NCBI GenBank assembly: GCA_947176285.1
Contig: CAMWQF010000226.1
Span: forward strand, 1-5,154
Source: an uncultured Porphyromonadaceae bacterium
Lineage (GTDB): Bacteria; Bacteroidota; Bacteroidia; Bacteroidales; Muribaculaceae
Length of the DNA stretch: 5,154 nucleotides
Reading direction: 5' to 3'
The stretch's first letter is position 1. Every line of letters begins with the position of its first letter. The position numbers and the translations under genes were made by a program. Below the pieces are notes generated by a model. The model was given only the letters and a program-made list of their open reading frames with translations. It was not told the origin of the DNA and ran no database searches. Positions 1 to 5,154 of this stretch are shown here, in pieces.

Positions 1-11
1 CATTTTATATA

Positions 12-605
12 TTACTTAAATAAGAAAGTTAGTGATACCAATATTGTGGCACTTGGAATTATAACGCCCAAAGCAGTATCTACAGTTCTGCTATACGAAT
101 ATTTTTGATTATCATTTATAGAATTAAAATGTATCGTATATTTTTCTTCCAGCAGTCGGTACTTTCTTTTGCAACAATATTTAAATAACAAAATCAATAT
201 CACCATCACCATTTCCGGAAGAAAAAGAACTATAATTGTATTTACTACTGTAACTGGAATATCTATATCCAAGAATAAAGTAATATAAGTAAGCAACGAG
301 AACAGTATGGTTTCGATTACAATACACTGCCTGGAATATAGAAAAAATGGGAAAATGTTAAAATAATGAATAATTTGCACGAAAAGAATATTCATGTTGT
401 TGAATACAAACACAATTAAGAAAGCAATGACTATATGGTGTATCGCTGAAAAATTATTTTGTTTATCACAATCTTTTTCAATAGCAAAAATCAACAATGA
501 AACCGTTATACTCATGACAAATAATGAATACAACCATGAGACAAAAATCTGATTTAACAACGTGCGGAGTTTAGGGTCAGTGCAGGGCTTCTTCAAGTTT
601 TCCAT
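12..605 (-). CDS. five-helix integral membrane protein, probable immunity to the adjacent RHS toxin tip
   Basis: This 197-residue protein is strongly hydrophobic, with predicted membrane helices at about 20-42, 57-79, 95-113, 117-141 and 178-196. The basic segment KYCCKRKYR (143-150) starts the long loop 142-177. With five helices this puts that loop and the N-terminus inside by the positive-inside rule, and the C-terminus outside. I recognise no family. Its ATG (605-603) lies inside the toxin gene in another frame, giving a 29-bp overlap and no Shine-Dalgarno site, so its translation probably depends on ribosomes finishing the toxin. That arrangement ties the amount of protector to the amount of toxin. 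A wholly membrane-embedded immunity protein suggests the toxin acts on or through the inner membrane. The immunity role is inferred from position and composition. A CAT at 1-3 (ATG on minus, 8 bp after this stop) could start a further gene outside the window. Confidence 0.78.
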   Translation of the reverse strand: MENLKKPCTDPKLRTLLNQIFVSWLYSLFVMSITVSLLIFAIEKDCDKQNNFSAIHHIVIAFLIVFVFNNMNILFVQIIHYFNIFPFFLYSRQCIVIETILFSLLTYITLFLDIDIPVTVVNTIIVLFLPEMVMVILILLFKYCCKRKYRLLEEKYTIHFNSINDNQKYSYSRTVDTALGVIIPSATILVSLTFLFK

Positions 606-1833
606 AACGCAATATTCTTGTAAAGGATTCTACTACATTCTTTAAAGCATTGATTTGTTCTGTATCAGTCCATGGCTTAATATCCCCAAAGCCCCAATCT
701 AACCCCGGGATCTTTGATCTAATTTTTGATAAATTTTCTTTTGACACTCCCGCTTTAAAGAGAATTGTCGATGTTGATGTGTTACAATTTCCTGTGGTTT
801 CTGACGATGTAGCAAAGTGATATGTTATGCCTTCTTGATCTCCATATGAATTTGCAACTTCTATTACAGCGTTATCAAAATCATCTGAGGATAGTCCTTC
901 GGGAGGATCAATTTTAATTTTTACTTTCAGATTAACATTTTCCCCATTAGAAGAATATATTTCTTGATCTTGTTTGTAAAAACGTTGTTTGAGATGACCT
1001 TTTGTAGCACCTTCAATGCCATCTATTTCAGAACCAAATGCAAAATAATGTGTTGTTTTGCCTTTAACTACTGTTATAAAAGTATGTGTAGGGCCATATT
1101 TCCTATAAATTTCCCCATAATCCGGACCACCAGGTAAGGTTGTTGCATACAAAAAAACGTCTTTACCATCTGGGTCAATAGCATTAACCGGATTATTTAT
1201 ACAGTAAAGATATGGCGATAGCCAATAATATTTCTCGCATAGCGGATCCAGCTTTGTGAAGTGCGGTACTGCAGAATAATAGAATCTTGACCCGAAGTCA
1301 TACTCATTGAGTCCGTTGGCTGTGAGCAGTTCCTTTCCACCGAACTTGTAGGGCTGGCCGGAGGTCGGCTTTGTGCCGAGGTCTGCAATGATGCCACCGA
1401 ATGGATAGTATGCCACAGTCTGCTCGATCGTACCGTTTGAGCCGTTAATGACTGCCCGGTTGTTGCCGAGATAGTCCTGGGTGTAGTAGTGGAAGGTGAC
1501 TCTGGAGCCGGAGAGGGTTGCGTAGCCTCCGGGGAAGAGTACCATATCCACCATGCCGTTGCGGTAAATTACAGGACCGTGGCATTCCACCGTAGACCGG
1601 CTTAGCGCCCCTGAGATGCCACCCGAAGCAGACGCTTCAGCCGCCTGCGGATCCCATGCCGAATTGACAGAGCCGATCGGATCTGACTCCTTAGGGATAA
1701 CCGCATAAGATAAGGCCTTCAGTTTCTCACCCGTAGAAGAATACACATTGCTTATGCTACCGCCATCTGCAAACGAAATCCGGACCGGGTTGCCGGAATT
1801 GTCATAAGTGATATCTTGGATGCTATTCACCAT
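577..1833 (-). CDS. 5'-truncated RHS cassette with an unrecognised C-terminal toxin tip (possible permuted papain/LRAT-like fold)
   Basis: This 418-residue protein starts in mid-RHS sequence. Residues 7-45 resemble an RHS repeat (ITYDNSGNPVRISF, VYSSTGEKLKALSY), 85-105 are the VIYRNGMVDMVLFPGGY segment, and 115-225 are the conserved core ending NPVNAIDPDGKD. The N-terminal shell and any export signal are absent. An in-frame TAA sits nine codons before the codon LALINHKISS run, so the ATG at 1833 or the GTG next to it is the only practical start. The tip (226-418) is AT-rich. It has THTFITVVKG (His250), THYFAFG (His262) and, much later, GNCNTSTSTILFKAG (Cys350). A His-first, Cys-last order with NC before a helix occurs in circularly permuted NlpC/P60-LRAT-like enzymes, so a hydrolase or acyltransferase is possible, but this is a motif guess. 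The stop overlaps the next gene by 29 bp, suggesting translational coupling to its immunity gene. Confidence 0.85.
   Translation of the reverse strand: MVNSIQDITYDNSGNPVRISFADGGSISNVYSSTGEKLKALSYAVIPKESDPIGSVNSAWDPQAAEASASGGISGALSRSTVECHGPVIYRNGMVDMVLFPGGYATLSGSRVTFHYYTQDYLGNNRAVINGSNGTIEQTVAYYPFGGIIADLGTKPTSGQPYKFGGKELLTANGLNEYDFGSRFYYSAVPHFTKLDPLCEKYYWLSPYLYCINNPVNAIDPDGKDVFLYATTLPGGPDYGEIYRKYGPTHTFITVVKGKTTHYFAFGSEIDGIEGATKGHLKQRFYKQDQEIYSSNGENVNLKVKIKIDPPEGLSSDDFDNAVIEVANSYGDQEGITYHFATSSETTGNCNTSTSTILFKAGVSKENLSKIRSKIPGLDWGFGDIKPWTDTEQINALKNVVESFTRILRYGKLEEALH
1159..1491 (-). repeat. RHS conserved core, copy 1 (homology arm of the second cassette)
   Basis: This GC-rich block encodes residues 115-225 of the 1833-577 gene and is the directly repeated counterpart of 3516-3845. 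The match starts at the HYYTQDYLGNNR codons and ends at DPDGKD. Beyond that point the two cassettes share nothing visible. Base composition changes at about 1160-1230, from GC-rich core to AT-rich tip. The spacing between the copies is about 2.35 kb, and recombination between them would delete the lipase tip and its immunity gene. Confidence 0.85.
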
Positions 1834-1954
1834 TGAGGAGATTTTGTGGTTAATGAGTGCAAGTTAATAAAAATATAGAGTCTTTACAAATAATAAGGGC
1901 GAAAAATAGGAAAATGTGTTGTAAAACATATGGTAGAGTAAAAATTAGTAAGTC

Positions 1955-1971
1955 AGCATCCTAAGGATGTT
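1955..1971. repeat. imperfect hairpin upstream of the second RHS cassette
   Basis: The arms agcatcc and ggatgtt flank taa and pair over seven positions with one G-T wobble. On the minus strand the hairpin is followed, about 12 bases later, by AATTTTTA. It lies about 120 bp before the RHS gene start at 1833. It could be a weak terminator for leftover transcription from the right or a 5'-leader hairpin, but neither is certain. Confidence 0.25.
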
Positions 1972-2163
1972 AATCCACTGGTAACGTTAACACTATATAA
2001 AAAGTTTCCTTTTGACTAGGTGGGATGCATGAGGAGTATGCTTACTACTTATTTTTCAACTTTATTTCAAGTATTTTGCAGGGAATGAAAGTTGCTGTTG
2101 CGCTAAAAGAAGACTTAAGTCAACTATTACTCAACCATAAGAATCTTAGGGCTATGTCTACTC

Positions 2164-2180
2164 GATTGTCTAGGACAATC
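2164..2180. repeat. perfect 7-bp inverted repeat with 3-base loop (hairpin)
   Basis: The sequence gattgtc-tag-gacaatc pairs perfectly. It lies 57 bp beyond the stop of the lipase immunity gene. On the minus strand no T-run follows, so it is a poor intrinsic terminator for that gene. On the plus strand it is followed by cgttaattttatt, only mildly T-rich. Its role is unknown; an mRNA 3'-end stabiliser or remnant element end are options. Confidence 0.4.
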
Positions 2181-2236
2181 CGTTAATTTTATTAAATAAT
2201 GGTTGATGACTAAGATGTCTTAATTGGGAAACAGAA

Positions 2237-2830
2237 TTATTGTGTAACAATTAAATCATAGACCTCACCATCTCTTAAAGTATACGACTTTAAACCTACC
2301 TTTTTACACCATTTAAATGATTCTATATAAATTGAACTGTCATTAGGAACAAAAAGATTATCTACGAATTTTGAGTTCTTTAAATTACCATGCATACAAT
2401 CCAGATTTGACGTAGGAATTTGATCGTTGCTTACAAAATTTCCCATTCTCCAATTTAAAAATGGAGGTTCATAAATACTATCCTTATTAACAAAAAAACT
2501 ACAGTCATATACATTTCCCTTGTGATATATTTTAAAATAAATACACGCATACGCATAGTAATCTTCACCTGTTTCAAACTTTAGCAAAGGGTTTTTTAGA
2601 GGATAGGTGGAATTTTTTATGAACTTTTCCAAAACAATCATTGTATCAATTTGATTATCTTTATTTTTGAAGAATGTCGTGTCATTTTGGGAATAGCGAT
2701 CAATCCATTCAAGTTCACTTATCGAAAGATGAGTTAGAACCCTGATTTTACATAATTTATATATACCAATAAGAAAAAAAATCATAACAAAGCCAATTGC
2801 TACCAGTTTTATTAATTGTTTTCTTTCCAT
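2237..2830 (-). CDS. membrane-anchored hypothetical protein, probable immunity to the lipase toxin
   Basis: This 197-residue protein is from a family I do not recognise. The N-terminus MERKQLIK is followed by one strongly hydrophobic helix (about 9-26, LVAIGFVMIFFLIGIYKL), then KIR. This gives a single-pass signal anchor with the remaining ~165 residues outside the inner membrane. Cys27 is preceded by YKL, which is not a lipobox. The soluble part is aromatic and polar (YYAYACIYFKIYHKGNVYDC, about 91-110) and contains several Cys (95, 110, 144, 174, with 27 at the anchor) that could pair in the periplasm. It starts 10 bp after the stop of the RHS-lipase gene, with AGGGAC upstream as a weak ribosome site. 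Toxin-then-immunity order, tight spacing and shared AT-rich composition make it the likely cognate immunity protein. A periplasm-facing anchored protein fits protection against a phospholipase attacking the membrane from outside. The function is inferred from context. Confidence 0.75.
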   Translation of the reverse strand: MERKQLIKLVAIGFVMIFFLIGIYKLCKIRVLTHLSISELEWIDRYSQNDTTFFKNKDNQIDTMIVLEKFIKNSTYPLKNPLLKFETGEDYYAYACIYFKIYHKGNVYDCSFFVNKDSIYEPPFLNWRMGNFVSNDQIPTSNLDCMHGNLKNSKFVDNLFVPNDSSIYIESFKWCKKVGLKSYTLRDGEVYDLIVTQ

Positions 2831-2840
2831 GTCATTGTCC

Positions 2841-3854
2841 CTATCTTATATAATTAATTATAGTTTTTATGGAATGTGCTTCTGACAATCCAAGTTGACG
2901 GTCTATCCTAAGGAACTCTGTAATGCCCTTCGATGGCATTATAACAGCACCCAAGATATTTATATTCTGTACCCTTGACAAAGGCTCCATTACATAGTTA
3001 CCTGACGAATCCTGTGACTTTACAATTATGTTCCTAATGTTTCGTGGAGATCCAAGATTATGGAATAATTGTGTTAGTTTGCTCACAGAAGCTCGGTTGA
3101 ATGTGATAGCCTTTCTATTGGTTGCCATACTTGCAGCAGCAGCCTCGCCACCACCTAAAGAATGTCCAACGAATGTGAGTTCTGCATTTCCGATTTCTTC
3201 CGAAAGTGTTTTGGCATTTTCTATGGCTAAAGAATACTGTGGAGCAGTTCCAACTATCTGGCCAAAATCTTCAAGAATATCTTCGAAAGAATTCGTTCCA
3301 GCAAATGCGTATGCGTATTCCGTCTCTCCATCAATAGTACGTTCAAATAACATTGATTGGAGTCCATTTTCACCAAAACCGGTTTTGTTCATAGTTATTG
3401 AGGTAGTCTTTTCGGATATGGACCATTTTGTTTGTAATAGTTTTTCATAATATGTATTATATTCATCATCATTATAAGCACAACCAGACATCAAGGCTGC
3501 CTCATATTTCGAAGGTTCTTTTCCGTTCCGATCAACGAGATTCACCGGATCATTGCCGCAGTAGAGATAAGGGGACAAATGTTGGATTTTCTCGCAGAGC
3601 GGGTCGACGGAGGTAAAATGCGGGACAGCCTGAAAGTATCGTCTTGCCCCGAAGTCGTACTCATTGAGGCCGTTGGCAGTCAGGAGTTCCTTGCCTCCGA
3701 ACTTGTAGGGCTGCCCCATGGTTGTGTTGCCAAGGTCGGCTATGACTCCGCCGTAAGGGTAGTAGGCTATCGCCTGCTCGATCGTACCTGTCGAGCCGTT
3801 GATGACTGCCCGGTTGTTTCCGAGATAGTCCTGGGTGTAGTAATGGTAGAACAT
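2841..3854 (-). CDS. orphan RHS core cassette with C-terminal lipase (alpha/beta-hydrolase) toxin domain
   Basis: This 337-residue protein has two parts. Residues 4-113 are the conserved end of an RHS-repeat core (HYYTQDYLGNNR, KFGGKELL, NGLNEYDFGARRY, DPLCEK, LSPYLYCGNDPVN, DRNGKE). From about 114 the sequence becomes AT-rich and unrelated to the other cassette. Residues 180-260 carry class-3 lipase marks: FAGTN (184-188) where the family has FRGT, then LTFVGHSLGGGEAAAASMAT, a nucleophile elbow with Ser232. AITFNRASVSK follows, like the family's TFN/TFG strand. Asp282 (KSQDSS) and His327 (EAHSIK) are plausible remaining triad members. The inferred activity is phospholipid or ester hydrolysis against competing cells. 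The ATG at 3854-3852 lies inside the previous immunity-like gene, three residues before the core, so the shell and N-terminal delivery region are missing. As it stands it is probably a silent or weakly expressed tip donor. The next gene, 10 bp downstream, is its presumed immunity protein. Confidence 0.88.
   Translation of the reverse strand: MFYHYYTQDYLGNNRAVINGSTGTIEQAIAYYPYGGVIADLGNTTMGQPYKFGGKELLTANGLNEYDFGARRYFQAVPHFTSVDPLCEKIQHLSPYLYCGNDPVNLVDRNGKEPSKYEAALMSGCAYNDDEYNTYYEKLLQTKWSISEKTTSITMNKTGFGENGLQSMLFERTIDGETEYAYAFAGTNSFEDILEDFGQIVGTAPQYSLAIENAKTLSEEIGNAELTFVGHSLGGGEAAAASMATNRKAITFNRASVSKLTQLFHNLGSPRNIRNIIVKSQDSSGNYVMEPLSRVQNINILGAVIMPSKGITEFLRIDRQLGLSEAHSIKTIINYIR
3516..3845 (-). repeat. 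RHS conserved core, copy 2 (homology arm of the lipase cassette)
   Basis: This GC-rich block encodes residues 4-113 of the lipase cassette and matches 1159-1491 in the same orientation, with about three quarters identity in protein by eye. Short DNA stretches are identical, such as ctgctcgatcgtacc. Similarity ends sharply on the 5' side just past the HYY codons (near 3846-3850), where immunity-like paralogue B begins. It ends on the 3' side at the D-x-x-G-K motif, where the toxin tip begins. Confidence 0.85.
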
Positions 3855-4359
3855 AATACTCGTCAGGTTTGCCGTCAGACCAAATCCAACCTACCTCTGG
3901 AGAGAAACGGGCATAAATATTCCCAAGAACATAGTAAAAAATGGTAGCTTTTATATCTGTTCTCTCATCTAATGTTGCAGTTTTTATCTTTATGGGTTGA
4001 TCAGTGGAGGAATAAACGACGTGATATTCATTTGTATTATTGAAAACTAAAATACTGTTATTGACCTCTGTGTAAGCAAACGGATGCTCACGAGATTCAA
4101 ATATATCTTGGTTGCTTCTTTGAAATTTTATTAAATATCCATCTTGGTATCCCTTAATTGATACAGTATAATATGCAGATCGACCACCGTTTCTAACTCT
4201 GTCTGTTACTTCTTCAAGTATACTACCCATTATTGAGTCTTTTGATAAATCTAATCTCTTCAACTCCTTATATTTAATTTCGATATACTCGTGATTATTA
4301 TTTGGTGAGACAAAGCATGTCATAAATGACAATAAAACATTGATGATAAAAGTCACCAT
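3661..4359 (-). CDS. probable immunity protein (paralogue B) with its 3' end replaced by out-of-frame RHS sequence
   Basis: The open frame codes for 232 residues, but only about the first 167 look native. Residues 1-18 (MVTFIINVLLSFMTCFVS) form a signal-like hydrophobic segment. The body matches the upstream paralogue A in order: RLDLSKDSIMGSILEEV (35-51), VNNSILVFNN (99-108) and YARFSPEVGWIWSDG (149-163). Paralogue A ends about 25 residues after its GWIW motif. B instead continues from about residue 168 for 65 residues rich in Arg, Pro, His and Gln (such as LLPLRRSHSRPWQHNHGA), ending at a TGA at 3661. This tail is the neighbouring RHS core read in another frame, so it is an accidental extension and not a domain. 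The gene overlaps the RHS cassette starting at 3854 by 194 bp. Since the signal and most of the body remain, it may still fold, or it may be a decaying copy. The immunity role is inferred from the paralogy and position. Confidence 0.7.
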   Translation of the reverse strand: MVTFIINVLLSFMTCFVSPNNNHEYIEIKYKELKRLDLSKDSIMGSILEEVTDRVRNGGRSAYYTVSIKGYQDGYLIKFQRSNQDIFESREHPFAYTEVNNSILVFNNTNEYHVVYSSTDQPIKIKTATLDERTDIKATIFYYVLGNIYARFSPEVGWIWSDGKPDEYYVLPLLHPGLSRKQPGSHQRLDRYDRAGDSLLPLRRSHSRPWQHNHGAALQVRRQGTPDCQRPQ

Positions 4360-4361
4360 AA

Positions 4362-4931
4362 TTATTTATTATTTGAAGTCCTTATTGGACGAGTTAACCT
4401 AAACGATGAGCCAGTGTGTTTTGACCTATCATGAGAAGGATTATTCCATATCCATCCAATTGAAGGCACATATCTAGCAATGTCTTCATTCTTGATTCTA
4501 AAACTCCATACAGGCGGATCATATACATAGAGTGGCGAATATGGAGAATCCATAGGGAAGTGTTTATTTTGTCCTTTAGAAAATCTTATTTTTTGTTTAC
4601 TATTATTTGTAACAATAATTGGTATTGAATCTACGATGACATATCCTGTATAACCGTCCCAATAGGATAAATTTTCCTTAGTATGACCTACAATGTCAAC
4701 ATCTATCTCATCCATATCGTCTTTTAAATCAAGAGTAAAAAAATTTATATGTCTACTATTTTGTCTTTCCTCAGATATAACCTCGTTAAGGATCTTAAAT
4801 ATTTGTGAGTTTTTAGATAGTTCTATTTTCCGAAGCAAAATTGAATCACTATCAGTCGACACACATTTTGAAGTAGAAACAGGCATTGCCATTAATATGA
4901 ATGTCATAACTTTTAATAAAGAAATCAACAT
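4362..4931 (-). CDS. exported hypothetical protein, probable immunity protein (paralogue A)
   Basis: This 189-residue protein belongs to no family I can name. Residues 1-18 form a hydrophobic stretch with one Lys (LLKVMTFILMAMPV), which fits a Sec signal peptide. Cys23 follows (STSKC), but the context is a poor lipobox, so lipidation is doubtful. The mature part is polar and beta-rich, with the landmarks ELSKNSQIFKILNEV (about 37-51), VDSIPIIVTNN (100-110) and ARYVPSIGWIWNN (152-164). The same landmarks recur in order in the next gene (4359-3661), so the two are paralogues in tandem, separated by 2 bp. It starts 19 bp after the stop of the broken toxin tail, the usual place for a cognate immunity gene. 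The inferred role is to neutralise that toxin in the periplasm. A structural or accessory exported protein cannot be excluded. Confidence 0.75.
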   Translation of the reverse strand: MLISLLKVMTFILMAMPVSTSKCVSTDSDSILLRKIELSKNSQIFKILNEVISEERQNSRHINFFTLDLKDDMDEIDVDIVGHTKENLSYWDGYTGYVIVDSIPIIVTNNSKQKIRFSKGQNKHFPMDSPYSPLYVYDPPVWSFRIKNEDIARYVPSIGWIWNNPSHDRSKHTGSSFRLTRPIRTSNNK

Positions 4932-4950
4932 AAATATAATTTTTTAGATA

Positions 4951-5154
4951 TTACTTTTTCCTATTAAACCTATCATTAAAATCTAACATTGTTGAAAACT
5001 GGTCATATTGAATATATTGTTTAGTGTATGGAGTATACAACTTATAAATTGCTTTTACATTTCGATTAACAGAGTCAACCCATCTTGCAAATTGAACATC
5101 ACCTGGATTTTTGTGCGTAAATGTAGGATTTTATAATGCATGTGTATAAAATAG
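4951..5154 (-). pseudogene. C-terminal remnant of a polymorphic toxin tip, frameshifted (possible JAB/MPN-like peptidase)
   Basis: Reading the minus strand, an open frame ends at a TAA at 4951-4953. It codes for 59 residues after an in-frame stop at 5131-5133, starting NPTFTHKNPGDVQFARW and ending FNDRFNRKK. No start codon suits it, so it is the tail of a longer gene entering from the right edge. Just upstream is a run of four A (5129-5132). Adding one A joins the previous frame (YFIHMHYK) to NPTFTHKNPGD and keeps the gene open to the window edge. The repaired product has H-x-H, then about nine residues, then NPGD, which resembles the JAMM metal-binding pattern HxH...SxxD with Asn in place of Ser. 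The JAB/MPN call is an inference from this short motif. Its place directly before two exported immunity-like genes (19-bp gap) supports a toxin tip. It could instead be a sequencing error in an intact gene. Confidence 0.55.

Larger units (their letters stand above)
1834..2236. other. AT-rich intergenic gap with several palindromes, no supported gene
   Basis: These 403 bp separate the lipase module from the next RHS cassette and hold no minus-strand reading frame with a recognisable product. They contain several inverted repeats: a 10-bp palindrome gacttaagtc (2112-2121), taacgtta (1982-1989), the taaga/tctta pair at 2211-2222, and two hairpins listed separately. One plus-strand frame of 53 codons (2025-2186, MHEEYAYYLFF... 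to ...RLSRTIR) follows aggtggg, but it could easily be chance at this AT content. I see no clear Bacteroides promoter (TTTG / TAnnTTTG with correct spacing) before 1833. The gap may hold transcription signals or worn mobile-element DNA. Confidence 0.6.

Noticed and set aside
1197..1397. 66-codon minus-strand open frame inside the second RHS core
   Set aside because: It lies wholly inside the RHS core in another frame and encodes low-complexity Ser/Pro/Gln sequence; the RHS frame is clearly the real one.
2164..2180. Intrinsic terminator for the lipase module
   Set aside because: The hairpin is perfect but AT-rich and short, and no T-run follows it on the minus strand, so it is listed only as an inverted repeat.
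3661..3858. Arg/Pro/His-rich C-terminal tail of paralogue B as a possible nucleic-acid-binding domain
   Set aside because: It is the RHS core read in another frame, so its composition is a by-product of the HYYTQDYLGNNR-to-NGLNE codons.
3028..3947. Three plus-strand open frames (3028-3450, 3428-3616, 3579-3947)
   Set aside because: All are antisense to the RHS-lipase gene, whose motifs (GHSLGG, RHS core) prove the minus strand codes. The plus-strand products show no recognisable domain.
4863..4931. Lipoprotein signal in paralogue A (Cys23) or in B (Cys15)
   Set aside because: The residues before each Cys (TSK; FMT) do not fit the lipobox pattern, so a plain signal peptide or anchor is the better reading.
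4693..4947. 84-codon plus-strand open frame
   Set aside because: It is antisense to immunity-like paralogue A, which has a signal peptide and a paralogue next door. The plus-strand product is Ser/Ile-rich without motifs.
1..5154. Type VI secretion, CRISPR, tRNA or insertion-sequence genes
   Set aside because: No secretion components (VgrG, Hcp, PAAR), spaced repeats, cloverleaf sequences or transposase motifs are visible. How these toxins are delivered cannot be decided from this window.

Overview
This window looks like an accessory region of a gut Bacteroidales genome (Bacteroides/Parabacteroides-like). The main evidence is the Bacteroidetes style of the RHS-repeat core (HYYTQDYLGNNR, GGKELL, NGLNEYDFGAR, DPLCEKY.LSPYLYC..NPVN..D.DGK), the lack of strong Shine-Dalgarno sites, and AT-rich accessory genes around a GC-richer RHS core. 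The assignment is by motif reading only.

Every gene I can support lies on the minus strand, so the window reads from right to left. It is an array of RHS-type polymorphic toxin and immunity modules. (1) 5154-4951: the 3' end of a toxin tip, broken by a frameshift in a short A-run; restoring the frame gives a HxH...NPGD pattern reminiscent of JAB/MPN peptidases. (2) 4931-4362 and 4359-3661: two tandem paralogous exported proteins, probably immunity proteins of module 1. The second has lost its own 3' end and now runs out of frame into the next RHS core. (3) 3854-2841: a short 'orphan' RHS cassette whose variable C-terminus is a lipase with a GHSLGG nucleophile elbow. It is followed 10 bp later by a membrane-anchored presumed immunity protein (2830-2237). 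(4) 2236-1834: a 403-bp AT-rich, palindrome-rich gap. (5) 1833-577: a longer 5'-truncated RHS cassette with an unrecognised toxin tip. The tip has His...Cys landmarks suggestive of a circularly permuted papain/LRAT-like fold. Its presumed immunity protein (605-12) has five predicted membrane helices, and its start codon lies inside the toxin gene.

The two RHS cores are diverged (about three quarters identical in protein by eye). Each switches abruptly to a different AT-rich tip just after the D-x-x-G-K motif. Neither cassette carries the thousand or more residues of shell expected of a complete RHS protein, a signal peptide or a secretion marker. They therefore fit displaced toxin tips kept downstream of a full-length rhs gene (expected beyond 5154, not visible here), with the conserved core serving as a recombination arm. 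All four immunity-like proteins have a signal or membrane segments, which points to toxins acting in the periplasm or at the membrane. The most unusual features are the out-of-frame immunity/RHS junction near 3846-3858 and the frameshifted toxin tail at the right edge.
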